A stretch of 64,000 bases of DNA from Gammaproteobacteria bacterium (GCA_021151625.1 JAGKWY010000004.1:1-64000); one strand, 5' to 3'. Counted from the stretch's first letter, positions 27,858-38,036 are shown. Notes: generated by a model from the letters alone, not told the origin. Numbers and translations: made by a program.

Positions 27858-29239
27858 ATAGAAAACCTGTATTTGCCCGATTTTTCCTGCGGAATTTTAT
27901 CGGTATCACGAATATCAAAAGAGACTTTATCTCCAAAAACAATACGAAATTCTTCCAATAAATTCTCATCCGTGCGGTTGGTATATTCAGGGCCTTTTAC
28001 ACGGTTAATAATAATTTCGTCGATTTTTTCTTGTACTAGCTGCATTTGCTCGATACCAGGAATCTTAGTGAGGGTTCGCTCTACTAAAGATACTCCAGCA
28101 ACTTGGCCGCCATCGGCCTTTTTTAGAAAATCAGCAACTCTACCTTCAAGACGCTCCAGGATTGGTGTCGTTCTGCCGCAATTACAGCGTCGTTCGCTCA
28201 ATACCCCCATATCTTCGACACGATAGCGAATTAATGGCATGCCATAATTGTTGAGGTCAGTGATAACCAGTTTTCCCGGAGTACCGTAGGGAACGGGATT
28301 GTTATTGTCGTCCAGGCATTCAAGGATGATATGCGCAGAGTTAATATGCATTCCCTGGTGTTGCTCGCATTCAACACCAATGAGTCCTACCTCTTCGCAG
28401 CCATATCGATTGCTGACTTTACATTGGAATGCTTCTTCAATTACTGCGCGCTCATGGTCCAATAGCATCATTGAGGTGGCAACTATGCCGCGAGGACGTA
28501 AATCCCGGATGGAGTTGTTGAGTATGTGTTTGGCAAAAATATAAATAGAATGCGAGTGACCAAAAATCATCTCAGGTTTGAAACGGTACCATTTAGCAAC
28601 AAATTCATTCATTGAGTCTGAGTCAAGATTCATTGTGTCTAAATAAATCATTCGCTCTAGCAAAAACCAGCGTACTTTTTGTTTGAATGTTTTTGGAATG
28701 GGAGGATTGCCCCAGATGGCCGCAACACGCATGCCCGGGGTCCATCCACTAAATGAGTCGGCATAAATTTGAGCCCCATTGCGCAGTTTTTGGCAGCGGG
28801 CGTCAAAAAACAAATTTAAGGAAACTCCAGTTGACCCGCCGGTTTTTGCAGTTGGCATTTGAGATTTATTAAAGGCTGAGCTAATAAATTGCTCGGTATT
28901 TTCTCGTATCTGAAGTTTGGTCGTAATAGGGAATCGTGTTAAATCGGAGAGACTGATGTCGCGATCTGAATCCAATCCTATATCGGCAATAATTTTTTTA
29001 TACCAAGGGCTTGTAGCCGCTGCATGTGTTACAAGAGCGTTCAGCTTTTTTGTTTGGAGCTCGGTTAACGCTTGTGTATTTAAATAGCCTTGCTTTTTTA
29101 GGTTTGCATACTCAGCCAGACGCACGTATCCCTCCTTGAAGTCCCAGGCTGTATAAGCGAGTCTGCCGAGCAGTTTGTCAAAGTAGCTCAATGTGGGTTC
29201 CTTATTGATGTCTTGGGGGCGATCTGGCTTAGCCAACAC
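27845..29239 (-). CDS. CapK/phenylacetate-CoA ligase-like adenylate-forming protein
   Basis: This 464-residue ANL-superfamily enzyme is of the CapK/coenzyme F390 synthetase-like kind often found in capsule and exosortase loci. It shows the phosphate-binding loop TGGSTGVSLNL, the YGCEEVGLIGVECEQH segment (E-x-G motif), and GKLVITDLNNYGMPLIRYRVED followed by a Cys-containing GRTTPIL region. It probably activates an acid for attachment to sugar, but no substrate is assigned. It overlaps both neighbours (13 and 11 bp). Confidence 0.82.
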   Translation of the reverse strand: MLAKPDRPQDINKEPTLSYFDKLLGRLAYTAWDFKEGYVRLAEYANLKKQGYLNTQALTELQTKKLNALVTHAAATSPWYKKIIADIGLDSDRDISLSDLTRFPITTKLQIRENTEQFISSAFNKSQMPTAKTGGSTGVSLNLFFDARCQKLRNGAQIYADSFSGWTPGMRVAAIWGNPPIPKTFKQKVRWFLLERMIYLDTMNLDSDSMNEFVAKWYRFKPEMIFGHSHSIYIFAKHILNNSIRDLRPRGIVATSMMLLDHERAVIEEAFQCKVSNRYGCEEVGLIGVECEQHQGMHINSAHIILECLDDNNNPVPYGTPGKLVITDLNNYGMPLIRYRVEDMGVLSERRCNCGRTTPILERLEGRVADFLKKADGGQVAGVSLVERTLTKIPGIEQMQLVQEKIDEIIINRVKGPEYTNRTDENLLEEFRIVFGDKVSFDIRDTDKIPQEKSGKYRFSICKV

Positions 29240-30368
29240 GCGGTTTCCACAGGATTATTTTTTCTCTTTTTAGAAATTTAATAAATGCCATGGCCGAAGC
29301 GGTATTTATAAGGCAAAAGTAGTGAGTCAGACCGAACCATTTATTTTTACTGCCATCATTGAGTGCGACAAATGCTGCTATTGAATAAAAAGCTACTTGT
29401 ATAATAAATGTTGCTGCATAAAAAACACCGTCGCCTGTGATTAATCCGTTGCTCACAAATGCAATAAATAATGGAATAAAGGCAAGATAGCGTAAGAGTT
29501 TGTGTGAAACTAGCTGAAGCGTAAACCATTTGTAGGCAAAAGGGTTGAACAGATGCTTCATATCCCACATTGCCCAGTAGGCTCTCAAAGAAACCCTGAC
29601 GCGCATGCGGAACTCAGATTGTGCTGAGCTTAGTGATTCTTCATTGAGAAGTGCATTTTCACAATAGGCTACGCGCTTGCCCTGTGTTACGACTTTAAGG
29701 GGTAAGACAAAATCGGGTAATTGATCTGGGTTCATGGGTTGGTAGAGTTCTTTGCGAATAGCATCAATTCCTCCATCAACACCTACTACTGATCCAGTTT
29801 CTGATTCTAGTGCACGCAGGTGGTTTTCATATTTCATATAGGCGCTGCAACCATCGCCAATTAAACTCCCGTCTTCATTAACATAAACCATTTTTCCGGT
29901 TACATAACCAATAGTGGGGTTATTAAACATTTCAACCAGATGGCTGATTGCATCGGGATGATAATGACTGTTGGCATCTGAGAAAATAATGATATCGCCA
30001 GTTGCATTGGGAAGTGCGAGGTTTAGTCCAGAGGTTTTTCCTTGGCGAGGGGATTGCCTAATCAGGCTCACTCTGGAATCTTGCTCGGCGATTGCGCTGA
30101 CGATAGCGTCTGTTGCATCCTCCGATTCATCCGAGACAACTATCACTTGTACCAAGTTTGCGGGGTAGTTTGAAGTTAGCTTATTCTGAATTGTTGCCTC
30201 TATACATTTAGCTTCATTAAATGCAGGGATGATTACTGTGATTTTGGGTAGCGATACTTCTTGAACTGGTGAAGGTTCCGGGTGGCGTGGAAGACACTTA
30301 AGGAGTAGGGGGTAGCCAACATAAATGTAAATAATTGTCAGGCTGCTTAGCCAAAAGAAAATTTCCAC
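29229..30368 (-). CDS. Membrane-anchored family 2 glycosyltransferase
   Basis: This 379-residue processive-type GT2 has an N-terminal membrane segment (WLSSLTIIYIYVGYPLLLK) and a catalytic domain with KITVIIPAFNEAKCIEATI, VVSDESEDATD and the metal motif FSDANS. The C-terminal part carries two to three further transmembrane helices (YLAFIPLFIAFVS, IIQVAFYSIAAFV). The QxxRW motif of true synthases is not obvious. It starts 10 bp from the end of the exosortase gene. Confidence 0.86.
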   Translation of the reverse strand: MEIFFWLSSLTIIYIYVGYPLLLKCLPRHPEPSPVQEVSLPKITVIIPAFNEAKCIEATIQNKLTSNYPANLVQVIVVSDESEDATDAIVSAIAEQDSRVSLIRQSPRQGKTSGLNLALPNATGDIIIFSDANSHYHPDAISHLVEMFNNPTIGYVTGKMVYVNEDGSLIGDGCSAYMKYENHLRALESETGSVVGVDGGIDAIRKELYQPMNPDQLPDFVLPLKVVTQGKRVAYCENALLNEESLSSAQSEFRMRVRVSLRAYWAMWDMKHLFNPFAYKWFTLQLVSHKLLRYLAFIPLFIAFVSNGLITGDGVFYAATFIIQVAFYSIAAFVALNDGSKNKWFGLTHYFCLINTASAMAFIKFLKREKIILWKPRVG

Positions 30369-30377
30369 TGTAACTCC

Positions 30378-31820
30378 TTAATTACTATTGGTAAGTATTT
30401 CACCAAGATTCATTATGTGATCTTTTTCGGATGCGCAGCCAGGTGATGCGCAGATGCTTTGTAATGTATACATTGAAAAATTATTATGCCCGCCAATAAT
30501 GGCTGGAATTTGCAGCAACTTTGCAACGGAGTAGTTGCTTGTAGTCATTCCTGCTACATCAAACCATTGTGCTTGAGCGATGATTATACCGTTATGTTTG
30601 TTACGGAAAATTTGTATTTTAAGCGGGTTCGCATCAGCTTTATTTGAATGCGCATCAATTATTGACCAGCTTATGTTGTCATAAAGTCGTGCAATATATG
30701 GAACGAGTTTTTCGTTGCTGTCTTTCCGTTGGTAATGGTTGATCTGTACAAATACCTGATTGCCATCTATGGCGGTTTCAATTTTTGTGGGGGTTCCAGC
30801 TTCGACACTAATGGGCATTTTTTTGGCAAGTATCGGGGTGTATTCGTGAGGTATTTTATCTGCAATCGTTGATGCAGATGGTGTGATGTGAAAAAAATAA
30901 GCAAGGGCAGGGCCAACGCAAAGAACAAGTACTGGGGCAATTATTGATGGCGAACTATTTTCTTGCGTAGATATTCTTGTTACTGGTTTGACAACTGGAG
31001 CGAAATAAATTGCCGGAAACACAATTAGGGCGAATAGTCCCCAGCCAAAATATTCATGGTCGCTCATTAGTGAGCTTTGCATTTGAGACTCGTAGCCTAC
31101 GATGACCAGAATAAAGATTCTTATCCAGTTTGATAGTAATCCTATAAGTGTTGCAATACTGAGAGCAATTAGAGTTTTTTTAATTGAATATCCATTCAAA
31201 TAGCTGATTATATAAGCTATGGCCAGAGAGATAGTGAGGTATCTGAGGCCGGAGCAGCCATCAGCAATGATTATTTCACCATAGGGAATGAATATGCTGT
31301 TGTTGTCAATTACGGCAGCTATATTAATTTGCTGCACCATTTTGCCGACCATAAACCCACTGATATTGACAAGGGGGTTGACTAGCTGATCCCAAATTGG
31401 AATGGCATAGATGGGAAGCAGCAGTAATATAATTTCTTGCCTGAGAATGTGAGTTCCAAAAACACAGACAAAGGTGCAAATAATAAGGAGCAATAACGAG
31501 AGCTGCTCAATAATTTGTAGATTGATTAGATTGGCTAAGTACCAAATTATTGAGGATGTCCCTAGCGCAACTAAAAAAAAGATCTGAAGCCCTTTGGGTT
31601 GTGTTTGCACTCTAATAGGGGCGATAGAAAAGAGAAAATAAAAAAATAATCCAATAATAATCAGGCCGTGAGATAGGCTTTCGTCCCATTTTATCCAGCG
31701 AATAAAAAGGGATTGAACTGTCTCCTGATGAAGTAGCGAGATCAGGACAACCAGAAAAACCGGAAGTAATTTTAGGTGCAAACCTTGCGGTTTGAGGTGA
31801 TGATTGTTGTTAACTTCCAT
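30378..31820 (-). CDS. xrtA: Exosortase A with fused EpsI-type C-terminal domain
   Basis: This 480-residue transpeptidase-like membrane enzyme recognises PEP-CTERM tails and attaches or releases the protein at the cell surface. About eight membrane segments span residues ~20-290. The active-site triad is visible: C189 in ADGCSGLRY, R234 in LSNWIRIF and H255 in SDHEYFGWGLF. From ~residue 300 a periplasmic EpsI-like domain follows (EAGTPTKIETAIDGNQVFVQINHY in part), the fusion typical of the XrtA subtype. It is the first gene of the long minus-strand operon. A PEP-CTERM substrate lies next door at 31946-32692. Confidence 0.9.
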   Translation of the reverse strand: MEVNNNHHLKPQGLHLKLLPVFLVVLISLLHQETVQSLFIRWIKWDESLSHGLIIIGLFFYFLFSIAPIRVQTQPKGLQIFFLVALGTSSIIWYLANLINLQIIEQLSLLLLIICTFVCVFGTHILRQEIILLLLPIYAIPIWDQLVNPLVNISGFMVGKMVQQINIAAVIDNNSIFIPYGEIIIADGCSGLRYLTISLAIAYIISYLNGYSIKKTLIALSIATLIGLLSNWIRIFILVIVGYESQMQSSLMSDHEYFGWGLFALIVFPAIYFAPVVKPVTRISTQENSSPSIIAPVLVLCVGPALAYFFHITPSASTIADKIPHEYTPILAKKMPISVEAGTPTKIETAIDGNQVFVQINHYQRKDSNEKLVPYIARLYDNISWSIIDAHSNKADANPLKIQIFRNKHNGIIIAQAQWFDVAGMTTSNYSVAKLLQIPAIIGGHNNFSMYTLQSICASPGCASEKDHIMNLGEILTNSN

Positions 31821-31900
31821 GCTGGCAATCCAGGCAAAATTTTTTCGAATGTTACCTTAAGTGCATGATTTTTTACAGTTATGGTTTTTGACGCCAAAGA

Positions 31901-31927
31901 AAAAAGCCGACCAGTGGTCGGCTTTTT
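31901..31927. terminator. Intrinsic terminator after the PEP-CTERM gene
   Basis: A 12-bp perfect stem (AAAAAGCCGACC with GGTCGGCTTTTT) has a 3-nt loop and A and T runs at its base. It lies just downstream of the minus-strand PEP-CTERM gene and upstream of the exosortase operon, so it should separate the two transcripts. Confidence 0.88.
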
Positions 31928-31945
31928 AACGGCAGAAGCGGGTAC

Positions 31946-32692
31946 TTATTGCGCGGCGTTACGACGACGTGCTGCACCTAATCCTAACAAGCCCAAGCCC
32001 ATTAGAAGCAGAGTGCTTGGTTCTGGAACTGTGCCTACTGTTACGTCATCAATGCCCCAGCCGTCATGGTTGTTGCTGTTAATGAATTCCAGTACACCAC
32101 CAATTACATTGACATCGCTTTTGATGGTTACATAGCCAACATTACCATTGGTGTTGAAAGCTGGAATAACCACTTGCGTTGAAGTGCCGTTGGTAAATTT
32201 CAGGGTCAGGGTTGCACCTTGGTCAGTGGCATCAGCGATGTAGAAGCCAAAAGCATTAAAGCTTCCGCTCAAGGGAGCGCCAAAGGTCCAAGTAACAAGC
32301 TCGGCGTCATTGCTGTCGAGCCAGTAATCCTTCGCATTGCTTGCAAGTGATTGGCGGCCGAATTCACCAGTTCTGCGACTTTCGATCATTAGTTGGTCAT
32401 TGTGAGGATTACCGGTGAGTTGTCCGGCAGTGATCAGTTCAAATGTGCCTACCGCGGTGTTGAAAACACTGCTGCGGTTTTCCCATTTGTTTTGATCTCC
32501 GGCTCCAATGCTCTCATAGGCTCCACCCAGGCCATTAAAGGTCTCGGTTGCTTTGGTGCCTACTAATGAGGAAAGGAAATCTGCTTCAGCATTTGGATCT
32601 GTGCTGAAATTAATAGTTAGAAGAGCGGCTTGGGAGCTCATTGAGGCAAGGGCTATGGCGCCACCAGCCAAAAGGGTTTTAAAAGATTTCAT
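31946..32692 (-). CDS. PEP-CTERM sorting domain protein
   Basis: This 248-residue exported protein has a signal peptide (LLAGGAIALASMSSQA), a beta-rich body of ~190 residues and a classic PEP-CTERM tail: VPEPS, a short hydrophobic helix, then an arginine cluster (ARRRN). The tail is the substrate signal for the exosortase encoded next door. The body has calcium-binding-like and lectin-like features (NSNNHDGWGIDDVTVG), but no named enzyme family is evident. It is flanked downstream by a terminator and is probably a single-gene transcript. Confidence 0.92.
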   Translation of the reverse strand: MKSFKTLLAGGAIALASMSSQAALLTINFSTDPNAEADFLSSLVGTKATETFNGLGGAYESIGAGDQNKWENRSSVFNTAVGTFELITAGQLTGNPHNDQLMIESRRTGEFGRQSLASNAKDYWLDSNDAELVTWTFGAPLSGSFNAFGFYIADATDQGATLTLKFTNGTSTQVVIPAFNTNGNVGYVTIKSDVNVIGGVLEFINSNNHDGWGIDDVTVGTVPEPSTLLLMGLGLLGLGAARRRNAAQ

Positions 32693-32869
32693 GACAATAT
32701 CCTTCCGTGTGGATGTGAGTGATGTGATAACGCTTTAGCGCTAATGCACAATAAATGCCATTAATTTAAATTTCATGAAAAACAATTAGTTGCTAAACTT
32801 TGTGCCGCCAATTTAATGGTGAGTGTAAAAAAAGGCGACACGAGTATTTAGGTTTTTAAGTCTCAATAA

Positions 32870-33880
32870 TTAACGCGGGTATATTTGAATAAAGTCGCTG
32901 AAAAATCCATTTGTATCGTAAACCGCAATATCAATCTGATCATCCGCTGCTATGTCATTCAGAGTGTAGTTAGTGGTTGAGTTGCCAGCTATCTTTATAT
33001 AGCTTATTGAAATGCTTGTCTTTTTGCGTAGCTCATAGCCGCCTATATCATCCAGTTCCAGATAGCTGCCATTGGCCCTTTGGGTGGGGTGTCTCCATCT
33101 TAATTGCACAGTTTTGGGTAGGCCCGATGCACTGCTGGAGGTGCGAGATGATGTTGTACTACTTTTGGATGAGCTGATTTTGGATGAGCTGACGCTATTT
33201 ATAATCGAAGAGCTAGAGCTGCTTTTGCTCGATGTGCTGGCTTTCGAGGATTGCTGGCTGCTAGAGGCTGTTGAAGAATCGGTCGCCGCCAGGGTGCGAA
33301 TAGTAAGGTCTGTCGATTTATCGGAAACGTTGCCATTGAAATCAATAGCCTGAATTGTATAGGTATAGTAGGTCAATGGTGTCAGATTTGTATCCGAGTA
33401 TGTATAAGTCGGAAACTCCAGGATGGCAATTGGCTTTTCATTTCTCTCAATTTGATACCGATAAACACCGGTGTCATCAGCGGCATGCCCCCATATCAAC
33501 GTGATGCTGGTTTCTGCAGCCGATTGCAGGAAGAGTTTGGTGACGCCTGGCGGGGTGATGTCTTCTGTGCTTTCCGGGATGCCATCTTCGCTGGTATTGG
33601 TGCTACTGCGCGAGGCTCGATGATAGTTTGATGATGAGTTGATGGCGGATGAAGCTGGAGTGGGGCTTGACGCCAGGCTTGACGTGCTCGTTGCATTGCT
33701 GTCAATTTGTTTTGACGAAGAGCTGGTGACTTGGACTGGTTGCGAGCTACTGCCTTCGGGTTTATTTGTTGTTGGGGGAGGCGCATCTCCACCTGTGGCG
33801 CCACCACAGGCTACCAAAAAAAGAGAAAGCACGATTGGCAATAGCAGCGAACGCAAGGCGTGGTTTGTGACATTGTACAT
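32870..33880 (-). CDS. Ser-rich lipoprotein with fibronectin type III domain
   Basis: This 336-residue lipoprotein has a signal peptide ending in the lipobox LVACG (Cys ~25). A Ser/Thr-rich stretch (~30-105) follows, then a fibronectin type III domain (~110-195, starting PPGVTKLFLQSAAETS), a second Ser-rich linker (~197-250) and a small C-terminal beta domain (~255-336) that may bind carbohydrate. Such polyserine linkers are common in secreted proteins of Cellvibrio and relatives. It probably sits on the cell surface. No enzymatic motif is visible. Confidence 0.8.
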   Translation of the reverse strand: MYNVTNHALRSLLLPIVLSLFLVACGGATGGDAPPPTTNKPEGSSSQPVQVTSSSSKQIDSNATSTSSLASSPTPASSAINSSSNYHRASRSSTNTSEDGIPESTEDITPPGVTKLFLQSAAETSITLIWGHAADDTGVYRYQIERNEKPIAILEFPTYTYSDTNLTPLTYYTYTIQAIDFNGNVSDKSTDLTIRTLAATDSSTASSSQQSSKASTSSKSSSSSSIINSVSSSKISSSKSSTTSSRTSSSASGLPKTVQLRWRHPTQRANGSYLELDDIGGYELRKKTSISISYIKIAGNSTTNYTLNDIAADDQIDIAVYDTNGFFSDFIQIYPR

Positions 33881-34098
33881 CTTTCTTGGTATCCGGAAGG
33901 CTCTGGTTAAGTTGGCATTAGTCCGTAAGTCTGAAATTATTTTGTAGCATGTGATGCCTTAATCGCTCGTTGCCAAGAGACCTTTTTTAAAAAACGCGAC
34001 AAGCACTCCATGGGTTGTGATGAGTGTGTCGGTACCGCGTATGCGATATTATTGTTTTTAGTTATATGTAGCAATTTCCAAATCTCTATTTAGGTTCT

Positions 34099-35502
34099 TT
34101 AAATCGTAGAGTCATTTTTTTCGTGATCATTACCACTTTCAAGATAGTTTTGGTTAACGTCATATTTTTTAATCAAATCATAAAACGTTGGTCTTGTGAC
34201 GCCCAGGAGTTTGGCTGCGGCCGAGATGTTGTTATCTGTCATGCTAAGCGCGCGCAATATGGCGCCTCGCTCTGCCTCCTGGCGAACATGGCGCAAATTG
34301 AGCGATAGTTCACCCGCTTCTGCCAAGCCTAAATCCTCGCGTGTGACATATTTACCATCGGCCATAATTACAGCGCGTTTTATTTTATTTTCCATTTCGC
34401 GAATATTGCCTGGCCATGAATAGTTTTCGATGGCCGCAATTGCGTCTGGTGTAAAGCCGGTAACGTTTTGACCGTGTTCTTTGGCGAACTGCAATTTAAA
34501 ATGGCGTGCCAGTAAAACCTTATCGCCCAAACGGTTGCGTAGGGGAGGGATATTTACAGTCATTTCGCATATGCGATAGAACAGATCCTCTCGAAAACTA
34601 CCATCGCGAACCATGGCTTCCAGGTCTTTATTGGTGGCGCATATCACTCGCACATCCACGGGAATCTCGCTTCTGCCGCCGACGCGTTCAATAACTCTTT
34701 CCTGTAAAAAGCGCAAAAGCTTTGCTTGTAAATTGTGAGGCATATCACCAATTTCATCGAGAAACAGGGTGCCCTCGTGAGCGGTTTCCACTTTGCCAAT
34801 AGTGGTTTTATTGGCGCCAGTAAATGCGCCCTTTTCGTAGCCGAAGAGTTCACTTTCAATCAGATTTTCGGGTACGGCCGCGCAATTGATGGCGACAAAA
34901 CGTTTGTTTCTACGTGGGCTGAGTTGGTGAATGGCGCGCGCCATAACTTCTTTACCGGTACCGCTTTCGCCCAGTAGGGTGCAGGTTACTGTGGTGGGGG
35001 AGATTTTTTCCAACTGGCGGCAAATCTTCAGCATTTGCGGGTCGTTGGTAATCATGCCTTCCAGTGGTGCCTGCTGCGAAATATTGAGGCGACGGTTGTA
35101 ATCTTCCAAATCAAAAATATGGAAGGCGCGCTGTACTATGAGGTCCAGGGTATTTGGGTCTACTGGCTTTTGATAAAAGTCATAGGCGCCCATGGCAACA
35201 GCGCGCAAGGCGTTGTCGCGATCTGTCTTGCCGGTCATCACAATAATTTTACTGTTGGGAGCGATACGCAAAATATCCTGAATGCATTTAAATCCCTCAT
35301 CGACCCCATCTTCATCGGGCGGCAAGCCCAGGTCCTGAATAATGACTGGTGCTTCGTGCAGGCGCAGGGCAGCTATGGCGTCTTGACGATTGTCAGCAAC
35401 AACAGTTTCGTATTGGTCAAAATGCCAACGTAACTGGCTTTGCAGGCCGGTGTCATCCTCGACAATCAGGAGAATAGGTTTGGTGGAGGTTGATTTGCTC
35501 AT
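34099..35502 (-). CDS. prsR: PEP-CTERM-box response regulator PrsR (sigma-54 activator)
   Basis: This 467-residue NtrC-type regulator has a receiver domain (~1-125, with phosphoacceptor D57 in IIQDLGLPP). A sigma-54-interacting AAA+ domain follows, with Walker A GESGTGKE, the GAFTGA loop and Walker B GTLFLDEIGD. It ends with a Fis-type helix-turn-helix (NNISAAAKLLGVTRPTFYDLIKKY). This is the regulator that drives PEP-CTERM and exopolysaccharide genes from sigma-54 promoters in bacteria with XrtA. Its kinase partner PrsK is encoded immediately upstream, originally with 9 bp between the genes, but that gene is damaged here. Confidence 0.92.
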   Translation of the reverse strand: MSKSTSTKPILLIVEDDTGLQSQLRWHFDQYETVVADNRQDAIAALRLHEAPVIIQDLGLPPDEDGVDEGFKCIQDILRIAPNSKIIVMTGKTDRDNALRAVAMGAYDFYQKPVDPNTLDLIVQRAFHIFDLEDYNRRLNISQQAPLEGMITNDPQMLKICRQLEKISPTTVTCTLLGESGTGKEVMARAIHQLSPRRNKRFVAINCAAVPENLIESELFGYEKGAFTGANKTTIGKVETAHEGTLFLDEIGDMPHNLQAKLLRFLQERVIERVGGRSEIPVDVRVICATNKDLEAMVRDGSFREDLFYRICEMTVNIPPLRNRLGDKVLLARHFKLQFAKEHGQNVTGFTPDAIAAIENYSWPGNIREMENKIKRAVIMADGKYVTREDLGLAEAGELSLNLRHVRQEAERGAILRALSMTDNNISAAAKLLGVTRPTFYDLIKKYDVNQNYLESGNDHEKNDSTI

Positions 35503-35511
35503 GCGATCCCG

Positions 35512-37300
35512 CTAATCCTTGTTTAGTGGCAGGGTAATTGTAATGGTTGTGCCTTCGGGTCATCACCAGTCGCACCTGGTCGGCATTAATGGTGCGCTGG
35601 CTGGATTCGATTTCAGCGGTTAGCTTGGGACTACTGCGTTGCTGACACTCCTGTACTGCTTGATTGACTACCTCGCTGATTGAGAGACGTTTTACCAGAT
35701 CAGAGTCGTCGCGGCGCAATTTCTTCAACAGGTTATTCATGCGATCAACCGAGTTGCTGATGGTTTTGATTGCATCTTCAATAAACGCGGGATTGCCTTT
35801 GTGTTTCTCGGCATTGCGAACTACCAGCGCCTGCTGGGCAATCAGGTTATTGAGGTCGTGGATAATAAAAGCAACGAGTTTGTTGTAGGTATCAAATTGG
35901 CGCCCCTCGACCAACTGTTCGGCTTGCTGGTGGCGTTTGAGATAGCTGGCTACCTGACGTCCCATGGTTTTGAGTAGATCCAGATCTTCCCAGGTCAGGG
36001 TTTCATCACCGCCGGGTTTGGTGAGCGCCATAAAACCAACCAGTTCTTCACCGACGATCAAGGGGAAAAGCAGCCAGAGATCGGGAATGTTGTGGGTCCA
36101 GCCGGGCAGTAACTCGTTGTGTTGGCCAAGTGCCAGGTTGTCGCCACTATCGGGAATAAACACCCATTCAGACTCGATAAACGCACGGCAAAAAGGACTG
36201 TCCACCGGCTCTTCTTGCAGATCAACAAAGCTGGGCAGGTTGGCCCGGTAAACCGGTTCATAGAACCCCTGTTTGCGCAGCCAGATGGCACCGCTGGGGG
36301 CTTTGGTGGTGGAGGCCACCGCAAAGAAGGCGCGTTGGTTAACTTCGCTTGCGTCTGCGGGTTGGGCGAGGTAATTGATCAGGCGCAACCATTCGTTGCG
36401 ATAGTCGTATTTATAGCGGAACAAATGCTTGTTAATCAGTACCGAGAGCCGCATTCGGATGCGACTGGACACAAAGACTGTGGCAATAAGTAAGACTGCA
36501 CCCACCAGCAGCAGGCTGTAAAAAACCGTGCCCCAGTTACCGCCATAAAGCCGCACATAGTAACCGCCCAACGAAAGTACAGTTATCAACACTCCAACGC
36601 CAACCAGCGAGGTAGTGTAAAAAGCGATAGGGCGAGACAGATTAAAATTGGCGGGACGCTCACTTTGCTGCAGTAACAGCAGGCCCCCTAAAGCCATAAA
36701 AAGGCAGGTAGCGATAGATACTGCCGCACGCGATTGCCAGAGCATGGGGTCGAGCCCCTTAAAGATAAGTGCGTGGGTGAACAGATAAATGTCGTAGAGG
36801 AAAATCGCCGCCAAATTCATACACAGTAATTTGATCTGGCGATCGTTTTCAGCTGCAAAACGATAGAGTTGTTCTACGCTGACCAGTGCAATTACTGCCA
36901 GCCCCAATGCAAACCATACCGACAGGCCAGCCTGATTCACATTGGGGATAAACAGCATGGCGATCGCCAGTGCGGTAATGGGCCAGCCGCCGCTAAACAA
37001 TAGCTGCATGCTGGTGGGCAATTGCCTCCGCTGGCTGCTGCGTTTCAGGTTGAGGCTGATGCAGAATACCCAGGCGTTGTAGTGCAGGTATTCAAAGATA
37101 ATTAGCAAATATAAGGGAGTGGAGTAATCCGAGAAGGACAGCGCGATACTGCCAAGGTGCAGGGTTTGTACGGCAGCGGCACCGGCAAAAATCCAGGTTT
37201 TTCGCTGGCGGGTCAACTGGAATAAATAAGTTGCCGTTAATAGCGCAGCTACGACTGCAGCGCTGAAATAGGCAACCAGGGTAACGCTGTTATATTCCAT
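35512..37300 (-). pseudogene. prsK: PrsK sensor kinase gene with deleted ATP-binding domain
   Basis: From the ATG at 37300 the frame encodes an intact N-terminal membrane region (about eight segments), a GAF-like domain (~350-480) and the dimerisation/phosphoacceptor helix with FIIHDLNNLIAQQ. After ADQVRLVM it runs abruptly out of family sequence. On the same strand in another frame, the expected C-terminal end of PrsK survives (EGTTITITLPLNKD then a stop at 35512-35514). Essentially the whole HATPase_c domain, about 100 residues in relatives, is missing. The frame shifts and would read to 35453 inside prsR. The deletion joint lies near 35555-35567. Without ATP binding the product cannot autophosphorylate. 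Confidence 0.85.
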
Positions 37301-37548
37301 AACGAATTTAGTCCCAATTGGGTATAAGGCCGAGTCATTAAGCATAACAGCAGATAGCAATGGATCAAATCGCGACAAAGCGCCGTAAAGCCATGAATAC
37401 GCACTTCGCCTGTAGGGTTATTTGCCGCTATAATGCGCGCCGATTTGATGTGCCTCAGGCTTTTTATCCTGTGCGCCTATAAACTGGGTTTGACGAATGC
37501 AAGTTCCCGTCACCCGACAATACCATCGAGGAAATCACCGTGAGCCCC

Positions 37549-37947
37549 ATGAAGAAGCTGTTTGGAATTCTGTTAGTTGCAAGTTTGGTTGCTGGCACCG
37601 CTGTTGCGGAAGATGATGTGAAGGCGCGCACTACCCCGGTAGGTAGTACCTGTATGTCAGGTGATGAGTGTGCGGCAGCCCCGGCACCTGCAGCTGCAGC
37701 TGGCCCAAAATCCGGTAAGGATGTCTTCGGTAGTTTCTGTACCACTTGTCACGGTGCGGGCCTGATGGGTGCACCAAAGTATGGTACCGCCGCAGACTGG
37801 GCGCCGCGTATTGCCAAGGGCAAAGAGACCCTTTACACCCATGCGCTGGGTGGATTTAACTCAATGCCGCCAAAGGGTATGTGTGCCGCTTGTACTGATG
37901 ATGAGATTAAAGGCGCGGTGGATTACATGGTAGATGGCAGCAAGTAA
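37549..37947 (+). CDS. Cytochrome c5-type monohaem protein
   Basis: This 132-residue periplasmic cytochrome has a signal peptide ending ...GTAVA. An Ala/Pro-rich linker follows, and then the haem-binding CTTCH. A later methionine (FNSMPPKG) could be the axial ligand, and the CAAC pair close to it matches the disulfide typical of cytochrome c5. It would carry electrons to terminal oxidases. A GTG at 37540 could also start it. It is a single gene followed by a strong terminator. Confidence 0.88.
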   Translation: MKKLFGILLVASLVAGTAVAEDDVKARTTPVGSTCMSGDECAAAPAPAAAAGPKSGKDVFGSFCTTCHGAGLMGAPKYGTAADWAPRIAKGKETLYTHALGGFNSMPPKGMCAACTDDEIKGAVDYMVDGSK

Positions 37948-37967
37948 TTGTTGGTCATCAGGCTAAT

Positions 37968-37995
37968 AAAAAAGCGACCTCGGGGTCGCTTTTTT
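37968..37995. terminator. Intrinsic terminator between cytochrome and rep genes
   Basis: A 12-bp stem (AAAAAAGCGACC with GGTCGCTTTTTT) has a 4-nt loop. It lies between the convergent cytochrome and Rep helicase genes and, with A and T runs on both sides, should work in both directions. Confidence 0.88.
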
Positions 37996-38036
37996 ATTGC
38001 GCCGAATTTGGTTAACTGTGGTTAGTCAAACAAAGA

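Noticed and set aside
32791..32808. Possible sigma-54 promoter upstream of the PEP-CTERM gene (CGGCACAAAGTTTAGCA on the minus strand)
   Set aside because: The GG and GC doublets are one base farther apart than the strict -24/-12 spacing, so I did not list it. It remains worth testing because PrsR works with sigma-54.
33072..33353. Plus-strand frames opposite the Ser-rich lipoprotein
   Set aside because: They are shadows produced by the repeated serine codons of the minus-strand gene, which has a lipobox and a fibronectin type III domain.
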